From Acidimicrobiales bacterium (GTDB taxonomy: Bacteria > Actinomycetota > Acidimicrobiia > Acidimicrobiales > JAKAVM01), in assembly GCA_027452005.1 (NCBI GenBank), contig DAIDHF010000001.1:1-64000 (forward strand): a stretch of DNA of 64,000 bases, in the 5' to 3' direction. How positions within the stretch are numbered: the stretch's first letter is position 1; each line of letters starts with the position of its first letter. The notes beneath the pieces were generated by a model. It did not search any database, was not told the origin of the DNA, and worked only from the letters and a program-made list of their open reading frames with translations. Below are positions 18,715 through 26,895 of the stretch, piece by piece. Both the position numbers and the translations under genes were made by a program.

Positions 18715-21018
18715 AGCAATCCTTCCATAAAGGGTATTGCGCTGAACTAACCTGCGTTTAAGCGGTTTTACTAACTCTTCAAATTTGACCCTGTTCATGG
18801 CTTGGCCGTGAGAGGCCCCTGCAGCACGTGATATGTTCTCATTGATGAGAGTCCCTCCGATGTCGTTGGCTCCAGCCACCAAGGCCTGGCGCGTACCTTC
18901 CATCCCCATCTTGACCCAAGATACCTGGATATTATCTAGATATCCGTGGTAGGCAATTCGCCCCACAGCATGCATTAGTAGGGCCTCGCGAAAGGTTGGG
19001 CCTCGTCGGCTTAGCCTTTGAAGGTAGATTGGAGAGGCCATATGGACGAAGGGGAGTGGAACAAACTCAGTAAAACCTCCCGTTTGTTCTTGGAGACTTC
19101 TGGTGACAGCGATGTGTTTGGCCCAAGACCTAGGTGATTCTACCGAACCAAACATGATCGTGATATTGGACCTGAGACCAACTTTGTGGGCAGTGGAATG
19201 CACCTCTAGCCACTGGGAAGTGGATATTTTGTCTGGGCAGATAATTTGACGGATCTCATCATCGAGGATTTCGGCGGCTGTTCCAGGGAGAGTCTTGAGA
19301 CCAGCATCTCGGAGAGATTTCAGGTAGTCCTCTAGGGACACCCCAAGTCTGCGGGCTCCTTCATAGACCTCAAGGGCCGTAAACCCGTGAATGTGAATTG
19401 ATTCGGATGCCTTTCTTACGGCCCCAATGACATCCAAATAGTACTCGCCATCAAAACTGGGGTGGATGCCGCCTTGTAGGCATACCTCGGTTGCTCCAAG
19501 CTCTACAGCTTCGGCTACTCTCTCGGTGATGTCGTCTAGGCTGAGCAAGTATGGAGACCCCCGGAGATTTAGCGACAATGGACCTTTTGAGAATGCGCAG
19601 AACTTGCACTTGAACGTGCACACATTTGTGTAATTGATGTTTCGATTGTTTACAAAGGTGATCGAGTCACCCACGGTTATTTTACGCAGATGATCTGCAA
19701 ACTCACATATCATCATTACTTGAGTCCCGCGGGATCCAAAGAGCATTTCAATCTGTTGCTCGTCAATGCTTTGGCCGTTCTCAACCCCTGAAAAAATCTC
19801 TAACAGTTGACCTGATTGGACCTGGAAGGGTCCCGAGGAATGTTTGACCTTGTAATTGACTAGTTGGGGAGGTGGCTCATTACCACCCGAATACCAAGTT
19901 GAGTCGCGAGCATAACCCAGGGCATCAGAGGCATCTAAGACCGGGAACTTGAGCGCGTCATCTAGCCACTTGTTACCTTGGCGTACATATTGAGGGTAAA
20001 GGGTCAACCTTGGCAGGAGAGTGTACCCTCGTTGTGCACACTTCATGGCAAGTTGGTCAAGCTGAGGCCATGCGTTTTGAGGATTGACATGATCGATCGT
20101 TACGGGCGAAATTCCACCAAAATCATCAATTCCGGCATCGAGCAAAACAGTAAAGTCTTCGGAAAGATTTGGAGGAGCTTGAAGGTGGACAGACGCAGGA
20201 AGCACGATTCTAGCTACGGCAATCGTCCACAAGAGTTCATCTAGGGGGCAAGCTGGCTTACTTTGCATTTGAGTACCTGGCTTGGGCACAAAGTTCTGAA
20301 TAATTACCTCTTGAATATGCCCGTATTGACGGTGCAGGTTGGCAATCTCAACTAGGCCAGCCAGGCGATCTAGGCGAGAATCACCAATTCCAACTAGTAG
20401 TCCCGTGGTAAAGGGAATTGACAACTCACCAGCATCTTGGAGTGTGGCGATTCTGCGGGCCGGTGTCTTGTCAGGAGATCCCCGGTGGCAGGTCAATGAG
20501 TCATTGACCGATTCAAGCATCATACCCTGAGAAACACACACTGACCTGAGCATTTCTAGCTCTTGCCTATAGAGTGCTCCGCAGTTGCCGTGGACTAAAA
20601 GTCCAGTCTCGCGTGTTACCAGTTTGGCCATGTCGGCTACGTAGTCAATTGTCGAGCCATACCCGCGCTCATTTAGCCATGATCGCGCAACCGGGTAACG
20701 CTCTTCAGGTCTTTCCCCTAGGGTAAACAGCGCCTCAAAACAGCCACGCTCAGCACCCGATCGGGCAATATCAAGGACTTGGCTCGGGTCTAGGTATACC
20801 TCGGTGAGTCTTGCAGGTGGCTTAGCAAAAGTACAGTATCCACACCGATCGTTACACAGCATGGTCAAGGGAATAAAAACCTTCGGCGAGTACGTTACAA
20901 GATCTCCAAAAACTGACCGCCTAATATCGGTGGCCTGTTCCATGAGGTCGGTCAACGATGTTGTAGCAAGTGTAACAATATCTAGGTCAAGGTCGGGAAT
21001 GGTCCGTAGATCAGTCAT
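18712..21018 (-). CDS. fbiC: 7,8-didemethyl-8-hydroxy-5-deazariboflavin (FO) synthase FbiC
   Basis: A 768-residue fusion of the two radical-SAM enzymes CofG and CofH that build the FO core of coenzyme F420 from tyrosine and a ribityl-diaminouracil. The N-terminal CofG half has the radical-SAM cysteines CNDRCGYC at residues 55-62. The C-terminal CofH half has CTFKCKFC at about residues 466-473, followed by GGIHPSFDGEYYLD and GTAAEILDDEIRQIICP. The fused form is typical of actinobacteria, against separate cofG/cofH in archaea and cyanobacteria. The ATG start lacks a clear ribosome binding site. It is 48 nt downstream of pgl, so it could be the tail of the pentose phosphate operon. Confidence 0.97.
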   Translation of the reverse strand: MTDLRTIPDLDLDIVTLATTSLTDLMEQATDIRRSVFGDLVTYSPKVFIPLTMLCNDRCGYCTFAKPPARLTEVYLDPSQVLDIARSGAERGCFEALFTLGERPEERYPVARSWLNERGYGSTIDYVADMAKLVTRETGLLVHGNCGALYRQELEMLRSVCVSQGMMLESVNDSLTCHRGSPDKTPARRIATLQDAGELSIPFTTGLLVGIGDSRLDRLAGLVEIANLHRQYGHIQEVIIQNFVPKPGTQMQSKPACPLDELLWTIAVARIVLPASVHLQAPPNLSEDFTVLLDAGIDDFGGISPVTIDHVNPQNAWPQLDQLAMKCAQRGYTLLPRLTLYPQYVRQGNKWLDDALKFPVLDASDALGYARDSTWYSGGNEPPPQLVNYKVKHSSGPFQVQSGQLLEIFSGVENGQSIDEQQIEMLFGSRGTQVMMICEFADHLRKITVGDSITFVNNRNINYTNVCTFKCKFCAFSKGPLSLNLRGSPYLLSLDDITERVAEAVELGATEVCLQGGIHPSFDGEYYLDVIGAVRKASESIHIHGFTALEVYEGARRLGVSLEDYLKSLRDAGLKTLPGTAAEILDDEIRQIICPDKISTSQWLEVHSTAHKVGLRSNITIMFGSVESPRSWAKHIAVTRSLQEQTGGFTEFVPLPFVHMASPIYLQRLSRRGPTFREALLMHAVGRIAYHGYLDNIQVSWVKMGMEGTRQALVAGANDIGGTLINENISRAAGASHGQAMNRVKFEELVKPLKRRLVQRNTLYGRIA

Positions 21019-21066
21019 TTGGTCTTGAGTAGCGCAATAGGGAGATTCATATAGTTAGTAAATAAC

Positions 21067-21753
21067 CTAGTCCGCTTGGTCTGGTAGGGCATTTCGGCAT
21101 ATTAACCAGGTTATGTTCTCTGCTCGTACCTTGGTAGCTGGCATTAGCTCGCCGTTAGCCAACCGCTTGACGACGGGGATTTTGGACTGTCCGGCAATAG
21201 TAAAAACAACGTTTTTTGCCTTTTGAATTCCGGCGAATGTAAGTGTCATGCGCTCATGAGGGTTCTTGTTGTGAGGGTCGCGGTTTTCTGCGACGAGTAC
21301 ACCAGGATCAAAGCTATCCACAGGAGAATCTGGGAAGATAGAAGCAGTGTGTCCATCTGGACCAACCCCTAGATGGACGAGATCGAAATACTCCAAAGCC
21401 GACACTTTTAGTTGATAGGATTCAACACCCTCGCTACATCGCATTGGATATACAGCGTCTACTGCCCCGATTTGCGAGAGAAGTACTCGTCGGACCATTG
21501 CCTCATTGGAATCTGGGTGATTGGGTGGGACACACCTCTCGTCTCCCCAGTAAATGTCTACATCCCACCAGGAGATTGCCCCGGGTTCAACCTTGGCCAG
21601 TTCGCGATAGCAGGTTTCAGCAGTAGGTCCTCCAGATAGCGCAAATGAGAAGTTATTGCCGGGCCGACTCTTATATGTGGAAATTACGTGATCAACAAAG
21701 GCGGTCGCGATATCGTCGACGATCCGGACTTCACCGGTCAGGTTTGAAAAAAT
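21067..21753 (-). CDS. pgl: 6-phosphogluconolactonase, with an apparent ATT start
   Basis: The enzyme hydrolyses 6-phosphogluconolactone in the oxidative pentose phosphate branch. Family motifs are in one frame: FALSGGPTAE, YWGDERCVPPNHPDSNEA and LGVGPDGHTASIFPDSP. The first ordinary start codon in this frame is an ATG at 21498, which would remove the first two motifs, so the gene must begin upstream. Upstream the frame stays open to a TGA at 21784-21786, but no ATG, GTG or TTG occurs. An ATT at 21751-21753 preceded by AAAGGA with a spacer of 9 nt is the best candidate and gives 228 residues, close to the family size. A CTG four codons later is an alternative, as is a sequence error. It follows zwf by 60 nt. 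Confidence 0.85.
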   Translation of the reverse strand: MFSNLTGEVRIVDDIATAFVDHVISTYKSRPGNNFSFALSGGPTAETCYRELAKVEPGAISWWDVDIYWGDERCVPPNHPDSNEAMVRRVLLSQIGAVDAVYPMRCSEGVESYQLKVSALEYFDLVHLGVGPDGHTASIFPDSPVDSFDPGVLVAENRDPHNKNPHERMTLTFAGIQKAKNVVFTIAGQSKIPVVKRLANGELMPATKVRAENITWLICRNALPDQAD

Positions 21754-21813
21754 TGGTCTGGATCCTTTGCTTGTTAGATGTGTTCAGATTTCAAAGTAGC
21801 CGATGTTTGGGAC

Positions 21814-23352
21814 CTATAGTATCAACCAGCGACGCTGGTCACGTTCTATTAGAAGATCGGCGTCGGTAGGACCCCATGACCCGGCCGGATACATCGATAC
21901 CGGGGAGGCAAACTCATCTGCCCAGTTTTCCAAGATCGGGTCTACAATTGTCCAGGACTGGGCTACTTCGTCAGCTCGGATAAATAGGGTAGGGTCACCC
22001 ACCATGGCATCGAGGATCAATCGCTCGTATGCGTCTGGCGTCTCTCCCGAGAAGGCGTCTCCATAAGAAAAGTCCATGGAGACTGTTTTTACTCGAAACG
22101 ATTGGCCAGGGACCTTTGCGCCAAAACGAACCGAAATTCCCTCTTCAGGTTGTACCCTAAGGATGATGTAGTTGGGAGTTAGCTCGCGTGAAAGTCGATC
22201 GGCAAAGGCCAGGTGGGGAACTCGTTTGAACTGTAAGGCAACCTCTGTAACCCTTTTTTGTAGACGTTTGCCGGTTCTCACGTATATTGGTACCCCGGCC
22301 CATCGCCAGTTGTCTACCATGAGTTTCATGGCAACGAAGGTCTCTGTGTTTGAATCGGGCGCAACTCCGTCCTCTTGTCTGTAGGCACTTACCTGGTTGC
22401 CTTCAAGCCACCCCTGGTCATACTGTCCTCGTACAACCAACGAGTCAACCTTGTCTGGTTCCATTATTTCAATAGACCGAAGTAGCTTTACTTTTTCATC
22501 CCGAATCGATTGGCCGTCAACTTGAGCGGCGGGCTCCATTAGGACGAGCCCGAGCACTTGCATGACGTGATTTTGAACAATATCGCGAAGAGCTCCGGCC
22601 GTCTCGTAAAACCCTCCTCGATGTTCAACACCTATTGACTCGGCCACGGTTACCTGGATGTGGTCTACATACCTCCGGTCCCACACCGGTTCAAAAATCG
22701 CGTTTGAAAAGCGTAATGCCAATACGTTCTGGACTGTTTCTTTGCCGAGGTAGTGATCAATTCTGTAGATCTGAGCTTCGTCGAAGCTTTCATGCAACGA
22801 TCTGTTGAGGGTAATTGCTGACTGCAAATCACGACCAAATGGTTTTTCGATGACCAGGCGAGCGAACAGGCCACCAGGTCCTGGTTTGTTCAGGCCTACC
22901 TGGGCCAACTGGCTAGCTACTTCGGCAAACATTGAAGGTAGGGTTGCTAGATAAAAAAGTCGGTTACCCTGGGTTCCAATAGTCTTGTCCAGCTCATCAA
23001 GTACGTTCTGCAGAGTTGAAAAAGTGGAAAGGTCGTCGTACTCTCCGGTGACATACCGGAATCTTGAAACCGCAGACTTCCACGCGTCAGTTGAGTCCGG
23101 CACGCACTCAATGGCTAGTTTCTGGAAGTCACTGTCGCTCATCTCGGTTCGAGCTACCCCAACCACTGAAAAGGCCTCGTCCAAGACTCCACGATTTACT
23201 AGGGCTGCAATTGATGGAAGGATCTTTCGAGACGTCAAGTCACCCGAGGCCCCAAAGATAATCATGGTAACTGGTGGGGCATGTTTATCCGTGCTAGTTG
23301 GTGTTGACGATTTAGTAATCTCGGTCAGTTCAGACTCGGTAGTAGATTCCAC
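21814..23352 (-). CDS. zwf: Glucose-6-phosphate dehydrogenase
   Basis: A 512-residue enzyme oxidising glucose 6-phosphate to 6-phosphogluconolactone with NADP+. Visible are the coenzyme motif IFGASGDLTSRKI near residue 33 and the substrate/active-site motif RIDHYLGKETVQN near residue 197, with VIEKPFGRD before it and YVRTGKRL later. The GTG start is preceded by AGGAT at 8-9 nt. It lies 32 nt downstream of gnd and 60 nt upstream of pgl. No opcA, the frequent actinobacterial partner, is present here. Confidence 0.97.
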   Translation of the reverse strand: MESTTESELTEITKSSTPTSTDKHAPPVTMIIFGASGDLTSRKILPSIAALVNRGVLDEAFSVVGVARTEMSDSDFQKLAIECVPDSTDAWKSAVSRFRYVTGEYDDLSTFSTLQNVLDELDKTIGTQGNRLFYLATLPSMFAEVASQLAQVGLNKPGPGGLFARLVIEKPFGRDLQSAITLNRSLHESFDEAQIYRIDHYLGKETVQNVLALRFSNAIFEPVWDRRYVDHIQVTVAESIGVEHRGGFYETAGALRDIVQNHVMQVLGLVLMEPAAQVDGQSIRDEKVKLLRSIEIMEPDKVDSLVVRGQYDQGWLEGNQVSAYRQEDGVAPDSNTETFVAMKLMVDNWRWAGVPIYVRTGKRLQKRVTEVALQFKRVPHLAFADRLSRELTPNYIILRVQPEEGISVRFGAKVPGQSFRVKTVSMDFSYGDAFSGETPDAYERLILDAMVGDPTLFIRADEVAQSWTIVDPILENWADEFASPVSMYPAGSWGPTDADLLIERDQRRWLIL

Positions 23353-23384
23353 CTGGAATATCCTCTCGGCAATAAATGTTGAAG

Positions 23385-24287
23385 TTACTTGCTCTCTACA
23401 ACCGCATGGCCACCGAATTGATGACGCATGGCTGACACCAATCGATTGGACAGCGAATTGGGGTCCCTAGAGGCAAATCTGGCAAACAGTGAGGTTGTAA
23501 TCACTGGGGCAGCAACTGCACGTCGGACAGCTTCCTCCACTGTCCATCTTCCCTCTCCTGTATCGGTAACAACCCCTTCAATCTTGGCAAACCCATCTTT
23601 GTCTGCCAGAGCTAGCTCAATGAGTTCAAGAAGCCACGACCGAACTACCGAACCATATCTCCATATGGCTGATATCTCATGAAGATCTAGATCGAACTCA
23701 GTCGCACTCGCCATTATTTCAAATCCCTCAGCGTATGCCTGCATGAGGCCGTACTCAATCCCGTTATGAACCATCTTAACAAAATGACCAGCTCCGATAG
23801 GACCAACATGGGCACAACCGCCCTCGGGGGCCAGGGTTAGAAAAATCGGCTCAGCCAGTTTATAGGCTTCTTTGGTTCCTCCGACCATCAGGCAGTATCC
23901 TTCGGTAAGACCCCAAACTCCGCCAGAGGTACCGGCATCAAGGACACTTACTCCGGTCTTTGAGACCTCTTCTACAGTTTGCATATGGACTTGGTAGTTC
24001 GTATTACCACCGTCAATAATTATGTCACCGGGCCCCATCAGATTGGCCAGGGTAACAATTGTGTCGTGAGTAGGTGGTCCGTCGGGCAACATCACCCAGG
24101 CGATCTTGGGGGAATCTAGCTTTGAGAGTGCATCTTCAAGAGACTTTGACGCAGTTGCTCCTTTTTCGGCGATAGCCTCCACGGCACTGGGAGACAGGTC
24201 AAAGGCAACAACCTGATGCCCTCCTTTGATGAGGCGCTCTGTCATATATCCCCCCATCTTACCCAGGCCAATCATTGCTAGTTTCAT
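23385..24287 (-). CDS. gnd: 6-phosphogluconate dehydrogenase, decarboxylating (short form)
   Basis: A 300-residue member of the short 6PGDH type (about 300 residues against about 470 in the classical form). The N-terminal Rossmann motif is MIGLGKMGGYM at residues 5-15. GGTSGGVWGLTEGYCLMVGG-like sequence (GTSGGVWGLTEGYCLMVGG) near residue 118 and HFVKMVHNGIEYGLMQAYAEG near residue 168 carry the catalytic Lys and Asn. It converts 6-phosphogluconate to ribulose 5-phosphate and CO2; coenzyme preference cannot be decided here. The start overlaps the pgi stop as ATGA. Confidence 0.94.
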   Translation of the reverse strand: MKLAMIGLGKMGGYMTERLIKGGHQVVAFDLSPSAVEAIAEKGATASKSLEDALSKLDSPKIAWVMLPDGPPTHDTIVTLANLMGPGDIIIDGGNTNYQVHMQTVEEVSKTGVSVLDAGTSGGVWGLTEGYCLMVGGTKEAYKLAEPIFLTLAPEGGCAHVGPIGAGHFVKMVHNGIEYGLMQAYAEGFEIMASATEFDLDLHEISAIWRYGSVVRSWLLELIELALADKDGFAKIEGVVTDTGEGRWTVEEAVRRAVAAPVITTSLFARFASRDPNSLSNRLVSAMRHQFGGHAVVESK

Positions 24288-25684
24288 ATGAGTTCCCCTT
24301 TCTCGGAGATTGAACTTATTGGAATTGAAATTACTCGTCGACCATGAGAGACGAGGGACTTGTAGTCACCTATGGATTGAGCCGCCTTGAGTGTTGAAAA
24401 ATCATAAGGATACCCTGGAATAGGAATTGAGGGTTCTTGAAAGTCAGCAATCAACTGAACGCAAACAACAGAGTTAGGTCCACCTTTGTGAAGTTGGCCT
24501 GTTGAGTGGAGAAAGCGCGGACCATATCCCGCCGTTACGGCCACCGAATTATTGTTTGTAGAAATGCTCTGACGGAGATGGTCTAAATTGGCATCTTGCC
24601 CAAAGGGAAGATATGCCTGAATTGAGACGTAGTCCCCGGATCGCAAGTTAGTCCGGAGGAACTCGCTTAGGTCACCTGGAGTATTGAGCGGTCGCTCAGG
24701 TAGCGGAAGATTGGCCAAGACCTCATTTGTATTGTGCTTTGACTCTGCCACGTTTGGTTCGTCGAACGGATCAATTCCCAAGACGTGGCCAGCTATTGGG
24801 GTTGCCAACTCCCACTTGTAGAACTGAGCCGCGAGGTCAGACGGGGTATCTAGCGAGAGTTCCACGTGAAGTCGGTCGTCGCCAACTTCATCAACCGTGG
24901 TTGGAACTGGAATACATCCTTTGCCAGCCTTACCGGTGGATTCGGCGATGATTTGTTCAACCCACAGGCCAAAAGACGAGTAAATGTGCGGGACTTTGAT
25001 CGTAACCTTATCCCTACCTTCAAGTGATGCCATTCCCATGTCATGGCCTAGGGCCACGGCCTCTTCGACATCCACGTCTAGGGCCAGGTTCGCTAACTCC
25101 CCAATGTCATAGCCAATTAGCGCAGCCGGAATCATGCCAAAATAGCTCAACACTGAGTAGCGTCCACCAATATCAGATGGATTTGTCCAACACTTTGAAA
25201 AGCCCTTTTCGTCAGCAAGACGCTCCAACTCAGTTCCAGGATCAGTTATCACGCAGTATCTCGATGGGTCGGGCTGAATGCTCAGGGCGTGTGCTAGCAA
25301 CGTGTGTACCTCTAGGGTGGATCCTGACTTAGATGAGATCAGAAAGTATGAGTTTGTGAAGTCAACTTTGGAAATGGTCGTGGGATCGGTTGTATCGCAC
25401 ACCGTTAGGGTGCGACCGTTAGGACGAGGTTTGTGAGAGTTGGTCGAGTAGTTGTCAAGAATTGCTTCCAGAACAGCAGGTCCTAAAGAGGATCCTCCCA
25501 TGCCTAGCAAGACAACTGACGTCTGTTCAATCTGATCGGCCCACTTCAAAATCTCCTTAGATTGCTGTGAGATCAACTTGGGAACGTCTAGCCAACCCAT
25601 TCGGTTAGGGGCAACATTACCCTTGGGCCACAGATCGTAATCTCGGGCAATGAGACGTTTTGATAGAGTTGACAAGTCAGTCAT
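24284..25684 (-). CDS. pgi: Glucose-6-phosphate isomerase
   Basis: A 466-residue isomerase of glucose 6-phosphate and fructose 6-phosphate. Seen are the SIS-domain motifs VLLGMGGSSLGPAVL near residue 57 and FLISSKSGSTLEVHTL near residue 114, PHIYSSFGLWVEQIIAESTGK near residue 217, and FLHSTGQLHKGGPNSVVCVQ near residue 402. It is somewhat short for the family (about 550 in E. coli), as in other bacterial short forms. ATG start with AAGGAAAG upstream. It overlaps gnd by 4 nt and follows tal. Confidence 0.95.
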   Translation of the reverse strand: MTDLSTLSKRLIARDYDLWPKGNVAPNRMGWLDVPKLISQQSKEILKWADQIEQTSVVLLGMGGSSLGPAVLEAILDNYSTNSHKPRPNGRTLTVCDTTDPTTISKVDFTNSYFLISSKSGSTLEVHTLLAHALSIQPDPSRYCVITDPGTELERLADEKGFSKCWTNPSDIGGRYSVLSYFGMIPAALIGYDIGELANLALDVDVEEAVALGHDMGMASLEGRDKVTIKVPHIYSSFGLWVEQIIAESTGKAGKGCIPVPTTVDEVGDDRLHVELSLDTPSDLAAQFYKWELATPIAGHVLGIDPFDEPNVAESKHNTNEVLANLPLPERPLNTPGDLSEFLRTNLRSGDYVSIQAYLPFGQDANLDHLRQSISTNNNSVAVTAGYGPRFLHSTGQLHKGGPNSVVCVQLIADFQEPSIPIPGYPYDFSTLKAAQSIGDYKSLVSHGRRVISIPISSISEKGELI

Positions 25685-25723
25685 TGTCTTCCTTTCCTTC
25701 TAAAACCTTCACATCCATGCCTA

Positions 25724-26854
25724 CTATCTCTGCGAGGCCTTGTCTGTGAGTACCTGCATTAGTTCATCAAAGGACTTTGTAAAGGACGCTACTCCCTCGT
25801 CTTCTAGAACCTTCACAACATCGGGCAGGTCTATTCCAACACTTGACAGGTTATCAAGATCACGCTGAGCACCTTCAAAGTCAACGTCTATTTTTCTAGA
25901 GACAGTTCCGTGATCTAGAAAGGCATCGACAGTTTGATCCGGCATTGTGTTTACGGTATCGGGCCCAATTAGATTGTCCACGTATTTCAGGTCTGGGTAA
26001 GCAGGATTCTTTGTCGACGTCGAGGCCCAAAGTGGTCGTTGTACTCGAGCCCCCATTGCAGCTAGAGACTCCCACCTTTGACCAGAAAACTTGTCCAGGA
26101 ATAACTTATATGCCAGCCGGGCTTGGGCCACCGCTGCCTTGCCAGCGAGACTTTGGAGTTGTGGCGAATTCTGTGGTGAAGCGGCCGCAATTTGGTCTAG
26201 ACGCCGGTCGATTTCGGTGTCTACCCGTGACACAAAGAACGAAGCAACCGAGGATACCCTTGAGACATCTTCACGTGTTGCCCCCGAGTTGACATATTTT
26301 TCAAGACCGGCAATATAGGCGTCAATAACATGGGCATATCTCTCTAACGAGAAAATCAAGGTTACGTTTATCGAGACTCCCTCGGATATCATCTGTTCAA
26401 TTGCTTTCAAGCCCTCAATTGTGGCTGGTATTTTGACTAAGAGATTCTTTCGATTGATGGCACCGTGAAGCTGTCGAGCCTCACTTATTGTTCCAGCAAC
26501 GTCATAGGCCAGATGTGGACCTACCTCAATTGACACAAACCCGTCACCGCCCGAAGAGGACTTATATAGTGGACCCAATACGTCCAGGGCTTGTGTAATA
26601 TCATCTTTAGCAATCTCCCAATAGGCCTCTTCAACACTATGTGTCGAAAGAAGGTCAAAGAACTGCTCATCGTAGTCGCTGGACTCTTCAATAGACTTAG
26701 CGAAGATCGTCGGATTCGACGTAACTCCGCGTATTCCCCGGTCTACTAAGTTGGCCAGTTTCCCACTTGTCAGATAAGACCGCTTTATGTTGTCCAACCA
26801 CGGACTTTGGCCCTGTGTCGAGTAGAGGTTTTGTAATGTGGTTTCAGTTTCCAA
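25724..26854 (-). CDS. tal: Transaldolase
   Basis: A 376-residue TIM-barrel enzyme of the non-oxidative pentose phosphate pathway, in the long actinobacterial form. GIRGVTSNPTIFAKSI near residue 41 and LLVKIPATIEGLKAI near residue 137 are diagnostic; the Lys of VKIPAT is the Schiff-base residue. RPLWASTSTKNPAYPD near residue 273 also fits. The TTG start has GGAG 9 nt upstream. It lies between tkt and pgi on one strand. Confidence 0.96.
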   Translation of the reverse strand: METETTLQNLYSTQGQSPWLDNIKRSYLTSGKLANLVDRGIRGVTSNPTIFAKSIEESSDYDEQFFDLLSTHSVEEAYWEIAKDDITQALDVLGPLYKSSSGGDGFVSIEVGPHLAYDVAGTISEARQLHGAINRKNLLVKIPATIEGLKAIEQMISEGVSINVTLIFSLERYAHVIDAYIAGLEKYVNSGATREDVSRVSSVASFFVSRVDTEIDRRLDQIAAASPQNSPQLQSLAGKAAVAQARLAYKLFLDKFSGQRWESLAAMGARVQRPLWASTSTKNPAYPDLKYVDNLIGPDTVNTMPDQTVDAFLDHGTVSRKIDVDFEGAQRDLDNLSSVGIDLPDVVKVLEDEGVASFTKSFDELMQVLTDKASQR

Positions 26855-26895
26855 TTGGCTTTACTCCGTTCATATTGATGTGTGGTCACAAACAG

